Shown here: one piece after another, positions 19,101 through 26,401 of the stretch
Layout of the letters: each line of letters starts with the position of its first letter
Position numbering within the stretch: the first letter of the stretch is position 1
NCBI RefSeq assembly: GCF_022867795.2
Contig: NZ_CP107006.1
Span: 5,208,001-5,272,000 of the forward strand
Origin: Chitinophaga horti
Lineage (GTDB): Bacteria > Bacteroidota > Bacteroidia > Chitinophagales > Chitinophagaceae
Length of the DNA stretch: 64,000 nucleotides
Direction: 5' to 3'
The notes under the pieces: generated by a model
Seen by the model: only the letters and a program-made list of their open reading frames with translations
Told to the model about the DNA's origin: nothing
Database searches by the model: none
Program-made: the position numbers and the translations under genes

Positions 19101-19281
19101 TTGCGGCCGCAGTGGTAAAACCGAGGTATTTCAGGAAGTCCCGTCGGGGGGTAGCGGCATTCAGCAGGCTCTCGCTCTCTTCAAACGGCAGTTCTTCTCC
19201 GAATTCGTTGTTCACAACTTCCTGGTGTCCAGGTGTATTGTGCAACTCCTCCAAGCCTTTCCAATACTTTTTTTGCTCCAT
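16180..19281 (-). CDS. actB: Alternative complex III subunit ActB (molybdopterin-oxidoreductase-like iron-sulfur protein)
   Basis: A 1033-residue fusion. Residues about 45-70 hold a Tat-type motif (RRDFLKYLGF) and a cysteine at 66. The large middle part is a molybdopterin-oxidoreductase-like domain, which in this family carries no molybdenum cofactor. The C-terminal third is a NrfC-like ferredoxin domain with cysteine clusters CFGCGACTIAC, CQHCDNAPCENVC, CIGTRYCANNC and CSFC...CQQAC, fitting three [4Fe-4S] and one [3Fe-4S] centres. These pass electrons from quinol to the ActA haems. Length fits the TAT-variant family. The tail is His-rich (HGHG...AAHH). Confidence 0.96.
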   Translation of the reverse strand: MEQKKYWKGLEELHNTPGHQEVVNNEFGEELPFEESESLLNAATPRRDFLKYLGFTTAAATIAASCETPIKKAIPYVNKPEEITPGVPNLYASTYVTEGDFVPVVVKTREGRPIKIEGNEMSTVTGGTTTARVQGSVLSLYDVARVRVPGTFDGKEKVNEMTFAELDKQVMSALAGLGGKPVVLLTSTIISPSTKQVISEFLAKYPGGRHVTYDAISYSGMLLANEASYGKRTLPVYHFENAKVVVSLGADFLGTWLNTAEITRAYGTTRKINADKPEMSKHFQFESVMSLTGANADERFTHRPSQAGAVALALYSALGGGVAMPALDEKVKAGVMKAAKAIQANPGKSLIVSGSNDVNVQIIVNAINNMAGSNGTTIDWATTSNIRQGIDADMQQLVNDMNAGAIGALLIAGANPAYDYFDQAKFKSGIAKVGLTVSFNERLDETTQLCKFIVPDHHYLESWGDAEGRTGYISFIQPTIAPLFKTRALQDSLLIWAGNTTPWVEYLKNAWIAKLGGVEQWNKVLQDGIIEPAAAPALGGASFAADAAAAAGKISTKQGGKLELTLYQKVAIGSGKEANNPWLQEMPDPITRATWDNYACISNTLAKSFHEELGDDYEINADRKVLKIKANGKEIVLPLLIVPGIHPETIAIAVGYGRGDAKLIGKAAGRIGQNAYPMVSFNGQTFDYFAAEATAEATGAKYPVGLTQTHNSYEGRPIVKETTLQEFITNPKAVNKDREKLHHYGEDFAHDATMYKDVHMVPGNGVKWGMSIDLNTCFGCGACTIACQAENNVSVVGKEQVILAHEMHWLRIDRYFAGDVDNPEVVFQPMLCQHCDNAPCENVCPVAATNHSSEGINQMAYNRCIGTRYCANNCPYKVRRFNWRDWNGADSFDGNLYDVADMNDSLTRMVLNPDVVVRARGTMEKCSFCVQRLQDAKLTAKKAGRPIKDGEAKTACQQACASDSIIFGNVNDKESAIYKLRNIEQKDRLYYVLEETHTLPNINYLAKIRNKDAAPKAAEHGHGATATKEAAHH

Positions 19282-19398
19282 GTTATATTAACGAGTTACG
19301 ATTTTATAAATGATCGGTTGCAATATGCCCGCGGGAGTGTACAGTGTTTATTATGTTATTATACTGCTTCCCGGCCAGGCGGTGTTAGTTCAATTCGA

Positions 19399-20679
19399 TT
19401 AGTAGTGACATTTCTGACATTCAGTACCGCCTACCATTTCTACAGTTACACTGTCGATGGCGCCGCTCTTAATGTCATTGTGCAATTTCTCGAAGATGCT
19501 GTAGTATCCGTTTTCAGCAAACTGTACTTTGGTAGTACGGTGACAGTTTACGCACCAACCCATTGACAGGTCGGCATGCTGAGAAACTTCGTCCATATCC
19601 TGGATGTTGCCGTGACAGGTTTGACACTGTACTTTACCGGCTACTACGTGCTGAGAGTGGTTGAAGTAAACGTGGTCGGGCAGGTTGTGGATCTTAACCC
19701 ATTCGATAGGCTCGCCGGCTTTTACATATTTACCAGCTTTAGGGTCCCAACCAACTGCATCGAACAACTTCTGGAGTTCCGCAGTACCATTCACTTTCTT
19801 GCCTTCGGCAGTAAACAGGTCCGGACCAGTATATTCATTGATCGCTTTGTGACAGTTCATACACACGTTTTCGGCAGGGATCATCGCGTGTTTGCTCTTC
19901 TCTGCACCGGAGTGGCAGTAAAGACAGCTGATCTGGTTAGTACCTGCGTGTACTTTGTGGGAGTAGAATATCGGTTGCTCAGGCATGTAGTCCTGTGTGC
20001 GACCCAGGCCAACCGCACCCTGGATGGTGAAGTAACCGCCGATCATGAACAGGATAACGATACCCAGTGCGATGTATGCTTTGTTTTTGTAAAATGCTAC
20101 CGGCTCTGGCTGGTCAACACCTTCTTTCTCGGCGGCCAGTTTGTTCAGGTTGCTGTTGATCTGCATCAGAATAACCGCTACAACCGCCAGGATCAGGGTA
20201 ATTACACCGAAGATCAGGCTGTTGCTTCCGGAATCATCTGATTTTGCAGTAGCAGCACCGGCGCCAGAATCTGCACCAGCAGGACCTTTACCACCTTTCG
20301 CTTCCTCGTCGGCGATGAAAGCCATGATGTTATCAATGTCTGCATCTGTAAAGGTTGGGAACGCAGGCATTGCAGTTCCGTTATACTCCTTAAACAGGTT
20401 ATTTGCGTATGCGTCGCCAGTAGCGAGCACGCCTGCAGAGTTCTTGATCCACTTGTGAAGCAAGGCTTGATCCGCCCATCTCTCCGTCACTCCTTTCAGA
20501 GCGGGACCTGTCAATTTCTTGTGAACATTATGGCACGAAGCACAATTTGCCTGGAATAATGCCTTACCAGCAGCAGGATCTGCAGCGTTAGCAGGTGTAA
20601 AAGAAAACACCAGACCAACGCATAGGATAAGAACACTCACAAATTGCTTGCGCAAAAGAATGGATACACGACAATACAC
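19399..20679 (-). CDS. actA: Alternative complex III subunit ActA, multihaem cytochrome c (six CxxCH)
   Basis: A 426-residue secreted and membrane-anchored cytochrome. The GTG at 20679 precedes a signal peptide ending near ANA. Residues about 33-130 form a monohaem cytochrome c domain (CASCH at 46-50). One transmembrane helix follows (about 155-175), a second hydrophobic stretch near 200, and then a class III multihaem domain with CLYCH, CMNCH, CQTCH, CVNCH and CQKCH. That makes six haem sites, against the pentahaem ActA described from Rhodothermus. It is the first gene of the 16 kb respiratory operon. A TTG nine codons in is an alternative start. Confidence 0.93.
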   Translation of the reverse strand: MYCRVSILLRKQFVSVLILCVGLVFSFTPANAADPAAGKALFQANCASCHNVHKKLTGPALKGVTERWADQALLHKWIKNSAGVLATGDAYANNLFKEYNGTAMPAFPTFTDADIDNIMAFIADEEAKGGKGPAGADSGAGAATAKSDDSGSNSLIFGVITLILAVVAVILMQINSNLNKLAAEKEGVDQPEPVAFYKNKAYIALGIVILFMIGGYFTIQGAVGLGRTQDYMPEQPIFYSHKVHAGTNQISCLYCHSGAEKSKHAMIPAENVCMNCHKAINEYTGPDLFTAEGKKVNGTAELQKLFDAVGWDPKAGKYVKAGEPIEWVKIHNLPDHVYFNHSQHVVAGKVQCQTCHGNIQDMDEVSQHADLSMGWCVNCHRTTKVQFAENGYYSIFEKLHNDIKSGAIDSVTVEMVGGTECQKCHY

Positions 20680-20727
20680 AGCCTATATAAATTTAGATTT
20701 GACCTTAGGTTTCTTTAAAAGTGCCCA

Positions 20728-20735
20728 CAAAAATA
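20728..20735 (-). promoter_or_regulatory. Candidate -7 promoter element of the act-cox operon
   Basis: On the minus strand this reads TATTTTTG, an exact fit to TAnnTTTG. Upstream TTG words lie 14 and 22 bp away, the second near the expected -33 spacing. A transcript from here would have a leader of roughly 40 nt before the actA GTG. Confidence 0.45.
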
Positions 20736-21172
20736 AGACAGAATGTTGACAATTTACCAACAATTGAAAAAAATTCTTGCTTGCATCTATACAAAGTTTT
20801 ATATATAATACAAATCGGGATGATCAGCCAAAACACGCTACAGATCAGTCTTTCAAAGCAATTTTATGACAACAATTAGCGCATAAATCTGCTATTTATG
20901 ATAAAAATCATGTTTTGTAACGCCTTTCCGCCCGATGCTTATTTACTTGCTTCCGGTGCAATATTAACCTTTAAATTATAATCTGTACTTTTTAATCCAG
21001 GAAAGATGGAGAGAATTGATACTGAAGGGCTTCCTTGTTCGCCATAAAAGTGATGGTCTTTCATGAATAGGACACCTTATTATATAGGTAACCTTCACCT
21101 CCTAACAATTCCAAATACAAAAGGTTTAACCTCCGGCGCCATTTTTTTGAGGTATCCCACTGGGGTAATTCC

Positions 21173-21180
21173 TATTTTTG
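21173..21180 (+). promoter_or_regulatory. Candidate -7 promoter element of purN
   Basis: TATTTTTG lies 14 bp before the purN ATG, with a TTTG at 21146-21149. This position also argues that the coding start is 21195 and not further upstream. Confidence 0.45.
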
Positions 21181-21194
21181 CAGCCTCATTAATA

Positions 21195-21767
21195 ATGACC
21201 GCTTTGAAAAATATCGCCATTTTCGCTTCAGGGGCAGGCAGCAATGCCCAAAAGATCATCGATCACTTCCGTGGCTCCCAGTCCGTTTCCGTTAAACTGA
21301 TACTTTGTAATAAACCGGGCGCCGGCGTACTTAACATCGCTGCCAGCGAAAACATCCCATCTATATTAATAGAAAAGGAGCCGTTCTTTCACTCCGATCA
21401 TTACGTGCAAATGTTGCAACAGGCGGAAATCGACCTGGTGGTACTCGCCGGCTTCCTCTGGAAGGTACCCTCCAACCTCGTGGCCGCCTATCCGGATAAG
21501 ATCATTAACATTCACCCCGCCCTGCTGCCCAAATTCGGTGGAAAGGGTATGTACGGCAACTTCGTGCACGAAGCGGTGATCGCCGCCGGCGAAAAGCAAA
21601 GTGGCATCACGATCCATTATGTAAATGATAAATACGATGATGGCCGCATCATCCTCCAGGAAACCTGCGACATCACCGAAAACGACACGCCGGCTACCCT
21701 CGCCGGTAAGGTACATGCGCTCGAACACCGTTTTTACCCGGCAATTGTGGAACGATTATTGTCCTGA
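21195..21767 (+). CDS. purN: Phosphoribosylglycinamide formyltransferase
   Basis: A 190-residue enzyme of purine synthesis that transfers a formyl group from 10-formyl-THF to GAR in the cytoplasm. The N-terminal phosphate loop is FASGAGSNAQKI. The catalytic Asn and His sit in NIHPALLPKFGG, and the catalytic Asp in NDKYDDGRII. Length matches the family (about 190-210). The start at 21195 (MTALKNIAIFASG) is chosen because the fold begins at once and a -7 element lies just upstream. It is followed 41 bp later by an outer-membrane-type protein, probably a separate function. Confidence 0.95.
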   Translation: MTALKNIAIFASGAGSNAQKIIDHFRGSQSVSVKLILCNKPGAGVLNIAASENIPSILIEKEPFFHSDHYVQMLQQAEIDLVVLAGFLWKVPSNLVAAYPDKIINIHPALLPKFGGKGMYGNFVHEAVIAAGEKQSGITIHYVNDKYDDGRIILQETCDITENDTPATLAGKVHALEHRFYPAIVERLLS

Positions 21768-21808
21768 TCTAGATGCACACCGCGTTGATTCAAAGCTCAT
21801 TTATCTAT

Positions 21809-22474
21809 ATGAAAAGAGTATTACTCATCCTGATGCTGGCCTCCTGCACAAGCCTCACGCTTCGTGCCCAGGACAAAGCTCGCCAACCCAAAGATCTCCG
21901 GACTTTTATCAAAATAAACCCAACCAGCTTCATCAGCTCCCTCGATCTTACGGTGGAACAAATGCTGTCTGACAAACTGAGCATCGAACTGGGCGTTATG
22001 GGTATATACACCGACTACCCCGACTATCTCCTGGCCAAACGTATCGATCTTGGCCAGAAGAAACCCCGCATCAGCACTACACAATTCGTTGAGGCGCAAG
22101 GCCTGGGCTTCAGGGCCGGCATGCGCTGGTACCTCGGCCGCGAATCAGGGGTGTTACATGCCCAGGGCACGTACTTCCAGCCCATGCTGTTCTACAAAAA
22201 GATTTTCTACCCGAAAGAGAACTTTATCATCAATGATGTTACCTACACCGGCGACGGCACCAAAAACGTCTACGGCGTTCAGATGCTGATGGGCCGCCAG
22301 TTCTCCCGCGGCCACTTCGTCATGGACCCGTACCTCGGCATCGGCCTCCGCACCAAGGTGTACGATTACCTGGTATACGACGAGAAAAACGGTGTCGCCA
22401 CCCCCGACAATGGCCGCCTGGTTCAGGTACTTCCCAGTCTCCACCTGGGCATCAAGATCGGTCTCGGTTTCTGA
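21809..22474 (+). CDS. Putative outer-membrane beta-barrel protein
   Basis: A 221-residue protein with a signal peptide (MKRVLLILMLASCTSLTLRAQ). The rest alternates polar and aromatic residues (LTVEQMLSDKLSIELGVMG, GFRAGMRWYL, GRQFSRGHFVMDPYLGIGLR) and ends SLHLGIKIGLGF, consistent with a small beta barrel ending in an aromatic residue. It resembles DUF3575-like hypothetical proteins of Bacteroidota. I do not recognise a specific function. A clear terminator follows. Confidence 0.7.
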   Translation: MKRVLLILMLASCTSLTLRAQDKARQPKDLRTFIKINPTSFISSLDLTVEQMLSDKLSIELGVMGIYTDYPDYLLAKRIDLGQKKPRISTTQFVEAQGLGFRAGMRWYLGRESGVLHAQGTYFQPMLFYKKIFYPKENFIINDVTYTGDGTKNVYGVQMLMGRQFSRGHFVMDPYLGIGLRTKVYDYLVYDEKNGVATPDNGRLVQVLPSLHLGIKIGLGF

Positions 22475-22500
22475 TTTTTCATTTTACCAACTCCAACACC

Positions 22501-22687
22501 TTCTTCAGCCGCCGTTGTGTCACTCACTTCGGCGGCTTTTCTTTATTCAGCGAAACGACTCCCCCTTTCCCGTCATGGCGAACAAAGTGAAGCCATCTTC
22601 GTGTGCTGGTTTCGCATAAGTAGTTCATGGCTGCCAACCTTACTGCCGCGAAGACTGAAGCGGATGTTCGCTTCCTTTCAGTCTCAC
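22501..22687. repeat. Dispersed intergenic repeat, copy 2
   Basis: Shares 30 identical bases with 2180-2209, and shares 22578-22687 with 61616-61727 at roughly three-quarters identity. Shared landmarks are GCGAACAAAGTGA, ATGGCTGCC, ACCTTACTGC, ACTGAAGC and GTTCGCTTCC. No coding potential. Confidence 0.65.
22507..22544 (+). terminator. Rho-independent terminator
   Basis: Stem AGCCGCCG (22507-22514) pairs with CGGCGGCT (22530-22537), followed by TTTTCTTT. The loop and 5' arm are identical to the sequence at 2186-2209, so terminator and dispersed repeat travel together. Confidence 0.8.
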
Positions 22688-22804
22688 TAGCAGAAATCTA
22701 AAAATTACTCACATCGATGGCGGAAACGTTCGTTCATGGCGAGTCCTCGCATGCATAGTCGTGGTCGCTACTACCAGGGCGCCCCGGGGAGCTCCGGGAA
22801 CTGC

Positions 22805-22836
22805 GGAAAGGGCCCGGAAAGGGCCTCGAAAGGGCA
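22805..22836. repeat. GC-rich 11-bp tandem repeat (three units)
   Basis: Units GGAAAGGGCCC, GGAAAGGGCCT and CGAAAGGGCA follow each other directly. Confidence 0.7.
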
Positions 22837-22911
22837 TAGCTCTTACCTGGCTTGCTTTACAGCAGGGTCATTCCCCGGAAATGCTTGTAAACAGGATGTT
22901 TCAGCGTTTCA

Positions 22912-23012
22912 CTTTTGCGCATCCGTACAAATCGGCTACATCGTTCTCAATTCATTGATAATGCTGGTGGCGCCGCCCTTTTGCTCATCCGAACAAATCG
23001 GCTACATCGTTC
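22912..23012. repeat. 35-bp direct repeat, two copies 66 bp apart
   Basis: 22912-22946 and 22978-23012 differ at two positions. The shared core is ACAAATCGGCTACATCGTTC. Confidence 0.75.
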
Positions 23013-23041
23013 GGGCAACCTTGCTGTATACTTCGTTAATA

Positions 23042-23147
23042 GTTCGTTTATCCTTCGTAAATACTAGGTATATAGTTCGTATTGCTGCGAATCTTATACG
23101 AAGGATATACGAACCATATACGAAGGATGAACGAAGGATGATACAAG
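23042..23147. repeat. Imperfect long inverted repeat rich in TACGAAGGAT words
   Basis: The left arm (TTCGTTTATCCTTCGTA, then TATATAGTTCGTAT) is the near-exact reverse complement of the right arm (ATACGAACCATATACGAAG, then GATGAACGAA), with an 11-base deletion in one arm. The result could fold into a long cruciform or hairpin. Confidence 0.65.
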
Positions 23148-23239
23148 GATCGCTATACGATCCAGCAGGAAAGTTGCAGGCATACGAATGGGAACGCCAC
23201 AGGTTTTAACCCGCAGCGCACGTAATTCGATAGGGTTGA

Positions 23240-25507
23240 TTATTTGCCCTGTAACAGGTACCTCGCCCCCAGAAAGCCGCGAACTCCCTGGTTCGGGGCG
23301 AAAACGTAACTGGGGTCGAACGTGAGGCGGTAAGGATTGTCGGGGGTGGCGATTACCTGGCCGTTGGCATCGAACTGTACTTGTTTGTCGAAGGGATCGT
23401 GGGCACGGGCGATCGAGTTAGCCGGAGGGGTAAAGTTGAGCAGGTTTTTAACACCGCCGTACACTTCCCACTTGCCCAGCTTTTTGGTAAGCTGTATGTT
23501 TTGAATACTCCATACGGGCGACTCGGCCGGACGGGGATCTTCCTCACTCAGCCGCGGCAGCAACATCGGGCCATACAGGTTGCCGGTGTAATCGAGGGTG
23601 AGGCCCGCCTGACGGAAGGCATAAGACGCGCTCCACGTAGCGGATAGCTTCTCCGTCAGCATGGGCCGCGAGCGTACCGCGTCGTTTACCTGGTACACGT
23701 CCGACCAGGTGGCGCCGGCAATCAGCTTCAGCGGAAAGGAAAATGCTATATCCATATTAAGGCTGGCACCACGCGATACGGCGTGACCGCGCAGGTTCTC
23801 ATAAATGATCTTTTGCGGGTCGGTCGTATAGTCGGGCAGTATGCGGTTACCGAACCGGGTATAGAACACCGTAGCATCGAAACCGAGGAAGGCGTTGTTC
23901 AACGGCACTTTCTTCACAAAGTTCAGGTTCACATTCCAGCTCTGCTCCGGGTCCAGGCGGCCGTTGACCACCACTTCGCGGGCACCGGTGAGGGCGGCAT
24001 GATCTTCAGTGAAGATAGAAACAACGCGATAACCCGTACCGGCGTTCAGGCGCAGGATGTTGTTATGGTCGGGCGCCCATTTGTAAGCCAGGCGGGGCGT
24101 AAAGATGTTGCCGTGAATGGAGTTGTAATCGTACCGCATGCCGAGCAGCAAGGTATGACCAGCGGCGAGGGCAATCTCGTCCTGCACAAAAGCGCCGGGC
24201 AGGTAAGTATGGTCTGCCGTGGAGGTAGCAGCGGTATTATCATCATAAAAGGTGTATCGGAAAGGCAGTCCGGCTACGATGCCGTGGCGGCCCAGCTGCT
24301 TGTCCCACGTAAGCTGCGCAAAGGCGATGTGCTGTTTCGCCAGGAAGGTGGTAGCACCGTACACCGAGTTTTGGTCGTGCAGGTTGAGGGAGTATTGTAA
24401 CATCACCTTTTCCCTGACAGGTAGCTGATAGTTGCCGATCACTTCCAAACGCGAGGTGTAAATACTTTCGCCATACACGCTGTCGGTACCCCGCCACTTG
24501 CGGTCCCATTGCGTTTGCCCTCCCCAACGATCCTCGTAGAAGTAACGGGCCGCCATAGTGAATATGCGATCGTTTTTGCGGGAAAAGCGCCATTTATTAA
24601 ACACCGATATGCGATGCTGTAAGGTAACATCGGTAAAGCCATCCCCATTCTTATCCTCCGGATGTTGGTAATTGTAATAGTTTACACCCAGTAAGGCCGT
24701 CGCCTTTTTACCCGCATTAAAACGCATCCCCAGGTCAACACTATGTTCCTGCCAGGTAGTGGTCATTACATCGGCAGATATTAGAGGGGCCGTCAGCGGA
24801 TCTTTCGTGATAATATTGATCAGGCCTGCTACTGCTTCTGAACCATACAGGGCGGATGCGGGACCTTTCACCACTTCTACCCGCTCCACCAGGCTGTTCG
24901 GAATGCCTGATAACCCGTACACCGTAGACAGCGCGCTCACGATCGGCATGCCATCGATCAACACCATGGTATAAGGGCCTTCGAGCCCATTAATGTGGAT
25001 GTCGCCAGTATTACAAACATTACAGTTCAGCTGCGGCCTTACCCCGTTTACGTTTTGCAAGGCATCGAAAATACTGGGGGTGGGATTACGCTTGAAAAAC
25101 ACCGGCGAATACACTTCTACCGGTACGGGGCTGTCCATCTTACCCACTGCTTTTAACGTACCCGATACTACGACTTCGTTCAGCGAAGATGCCACCGCCT
25201 GTAAGTTGACCTCCCGGCTATTACTTCCCGCCGCCAGCTTAACAGCCTGTACATACTTTACGTAACCAACGGCGGTTACCTGCAGCGTATAACTTCCGGC
25301 GGCCAGACCATCTATCTTAAACGTCCCGTCTTCTTCACTACTCGCTCCCCGGTGCAGTTCCTTAATGCCTACCGATGCAAAGGGTACTGGCTTTCCATCT
25401 GCCATTATACGGCCCATAAGCACAACAGGCTGCTGTGCCAAAGCGTTGATATGCATCGATAAAAAAAGAAAAAAGATCCAGGGTTTTAAGTGTGTATGAA
25501 TGTTCAT
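23240..25507 (-). CDS. TonB-dependent outer-membrane receptor
   Basis: A 755-residue receptor. Signal peptide is residues 1-25 (ends ALAQ), then a carboxypeptidase-regulatory-like beta-sandwich domain (about 28-110). The plug is about 120-245 (VVVSGTLKAVGK, VERVEVVKGPASALYGSEAVAGLIN), followed by a 22-strand-type barrel to the C-terminus. The plug contains a CX2C pair (C162, C165, in NCNVCNTGDIHING) directly before the loop IDGMPIVSALSTVYG. Receptors with this CXXC plug are common in Bacteroidota; the substrate is unknown. The divergent SCO and Fur-family genes point to a metal or metal complex. The start at 25507 gives a good signal peptide. Confidence 0.92.
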   Translation of the reverse strand: MNIHTHLKPWIFFLFLSMHINALAQQPVVLMGRIMADGKPVPFASVGIKELHRGASSEEDGTFKIDGLAAGSYTLQVTAVGYVKYVQAVKLAAGSNSREVNLQAVASSLNEVVVSGTLKAVGKMDSPVPVEVYSPVFFKRNPTPSIFDALQNVNGVRPQLNCNVCNTGDIHINGLEGPYTMVLIDGMPIVSALSTVYGLSGIPNSLVERVEVVKGPASALYGSEAVAGLINIITKDPLTAPLISADVMTTTWQEHSVDLGMRFNAGKKATALLGVNYYNYQHPEDKNGDGFTDVTLQHRISVFNKWRFSRKNDRIFTMAARYFYEDRWGGQTQWDRKWRGTDSVYGESIYTSRLEVIGNYQLPVREKVMLQYSLNLHDQNSVYGATTFLAKQHIAFAQLTWDKQLGRHGIVAGLPFRYTFYDDNTAATSTADHTYLPGAFVQDEIALAAGHTLLLGMRYDYNSIHGNIFTPRLAYKWAPDHNNILRLNAGTGYRVVSIFTEDHAALTGAREVVVNGRLDPEQSWNVNLNFVKKVPLNNAFLGFDATVFYTRFGNRILPDYTTDPQKIIYENLRGHAVSRGASLNMDIAFSFPLKLIAGATWSDVYQVNDAVRSRPMLTEKLSATWSASYAFRQAGLTLDYTGNLYGPMLLPRLSEEDPRPAESPVWSIQNIQLTKKLGKWEVYGGVKNLLNFTPPANSIARAHDPFDKQVQFDANGQVIATPDNPYRLTFDPSYVFAPNQGVRGFLGARYLLQGK

Positions 25508-25512
25508 GTTAA

Positions 25513-25520
25513 CAAATTTA
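25513..25520 (-). promoter_or_regulatory. Possible -7 element of the TonB receptor gene
   Basis: On the minus strand this reads TAAATTTG, fitting TAnnTTTG. It is only 5 bp before the ATG, so the transcript would be almost leaderless or the true promoter lies elsewhere. Confidence 0.25.
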
Positions 25521-25551
25521 AAAATTGAAACAACATCCATCTAAATATATT

Positions 25552-25567
25552 TTTAGACAAGCCTAAA
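25552..25567. promoter_or_regulatory. Candidate metal-regulator operator (palindrome TTTAGRC-N2-GYCTAAA)
   Basis: TTTAGACAAGCCTAAA is a 7-2-7 palindrome with one mismatch, 45 bp before the TonB receptor ATG. It resembles DtxR/IdeR/MntR-type iron or manganese boxes. It could instead serve the adjacent Fur-family regulator. Confidence 0.5.
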
Positions 25568-25702
25568 CATGAAAAGTTATCCAGTTAGGCATTTACGCCA
25601 ATAACTGACTCGCAGCCAACAAGTTGTTAAAGTCCTTTCACATTTGCCAGAGCGGTGGGAATTGTCTAATTTTGATACGAAGTTGCATGCAAACAGGGAA
25701 AT

Positions 25703-25721
25703 TTTTAGGCTGGGACTAAAA
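25703..25721. promoter_or_regulatory. Second candidate operator (TTTTAG-N7-CTAAAA)
   Basis: A 6-bp inverted repeat with the same TTTAG/CTAAA arms lies 5 bp upstream of the SCO -7 element. A bound protein would block that promoter. Confidence 0.45.
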
Positions 25722-25726
25722 CTCGT

Positions 25727-25734
25727 TACCTTTG
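25727..25734 (+). promoter_or_regulatory. Candidate -7 promoter element of SCO-fur
   Basis: TACCTTTG matches TAnnTTTG and lies 28 bp before the SCO ATG. Confidence 0.45.
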
Positions 25735-25762
25735 CATATTGTTTACTAGCCAGCGAGAGGAT

Positions 25763-26389
25763 ATGTCGAAGAAAACGATCTTTATTACAGTATTTTTTGT
25801 GGCGCTCAGCGCCGTCTTTCTTGGGTACGCCTCGATGGTGATCAAGAACGAAACGGGTACTTATTTCGGTAAGGAGAAATTGCCTGTGCTGGGCACTCCG
25901 GGCCATAAGATAAAAAGCTTTTCCTTCACGAACCAGGATGGCCAAACGGTTACCCGGGAAAATGTGGAAGGCAGGTTTTATGTAGCCGAGTTCTTTTTTA
26001 CAACGTGCACCGGCATCTGCCCAAAAATGAACACTAACCTGGAAAAGGTGTATAAAACTTATAAGTCTAACCCAAACTTCCTGATCCTTTCGCACACGGT
26101 TGATCCGGAAGTGGATACCCTGCCTGCGCTACGTGCATATGCACAAAAACATCACGCAGATCCTAAAAACTGGTGGTTCCTCACCGGCTCTAAACGCGAC
26201 CTGTATAAAATGGCCCGCGAGAGCTACATGCTCGATGACGGCACGTATACCGGTCCGGATGATTTTGTACACACGCAATGGTTTGCGCTGGTGGATACGC
26301 AGGGCCGTGTGCGCGGTTTTTATGAAGGCACCAAAACAAAAGACATCGATAAACTGATTAGTGACATCGATCGTTTAATACACGAATAA
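25763..26389 (+). CDS. SCO1/SenC-family protein (second copy)
   Basis: A 208-residue thioredoxin-fold protein with an N-terminal membrane anchor (KKTIFITVFFVALSAVFLGY). The copper or redox site is FFFTTCTGICPK, with the distal histidine in GPDDFVHTQW. It is a paralogue of the oxidase-operon SCO at 5473-6189 and shares the NWWFLTG and GPDDFVHT blocks with it. Here it sits outside the oxidase cluster, 12 bp before a Fur-family gene and divergent from a TonB receptor. A role in copper homeostasis or delivery under metal stress is therefore inferred. The start at 25763 excludes a TTG eight codons upstream. Confidence 0.92.
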   Translation: MSKKTIFITVFFVALSAVFLGYASMVIKNETGTYFGKEKLPVLGTPGHKIKSFSFTNQDGQTVTRENVEGRFYVAEFFFTTCTGICPKMNTNLEKVYKTYKSNPNFLILSHTVDPEVDTLPALRAYAQKHHADPKNWWFLTGSKRDLYKMARESYMLDDGTYTGPDDFVHTQWFALVDTQGRVRGFYEGTKTKDIDKLISDIDRLIHE

Positions 26390-26401
26390 CCAACTGTTAC
26401 C

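Larger units (their letters stand above)
20680..21194. other. Divergent upstream region of the respiratory operon and purN
   Basis: An AT-rich region of about 515 bp between actA (minus) and purN (plus). It holds candidate -7 elements for both sides and several short inverted sequences. In-frame sequence upstream of purN is open from 21063 but has no protein-like character. No other gene is seen. Confidence 0.6.
22475..23239. other. Repeat-rich intergenic island without a convincing gene
   Basis: A 765 bp stretch holding a terminator, a dispersed repeat copy, a GC-rich 11-bp tandem repeat, a 35-bp direct repeat and a long imperfect inverted repeat. A frame of 157 codons (22736-23209) is open but its repeated IGYIV peptides only reflect the DNA repeats. 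Confidence 0.6.

Noticed and set aside
16180..19281. ActB as an active molybdenum enzyme
   Set aside because: Gene order and the fused ferredoxin domain match alternative complex III, whose ActB carries no molybdopterin.
19576..20241. Plus-strand frame of 221 codons opposite actA
   Set aside because: Antisense shadow; actA has six haem motifs and the right neighbours.
22736..23209. Open frame of 157 codons in the repeat island
   Set aside because: Its repeated IGYIV peptides follow the 35-bp DNA repeat; composition is not protein-like and it has no family features.
25577..26095. Minus-strand frame of 172 codons opposite the second SCO gene
   Set aside because: It is the antisense shadow of a well-supported SCO gene and shows no domain.
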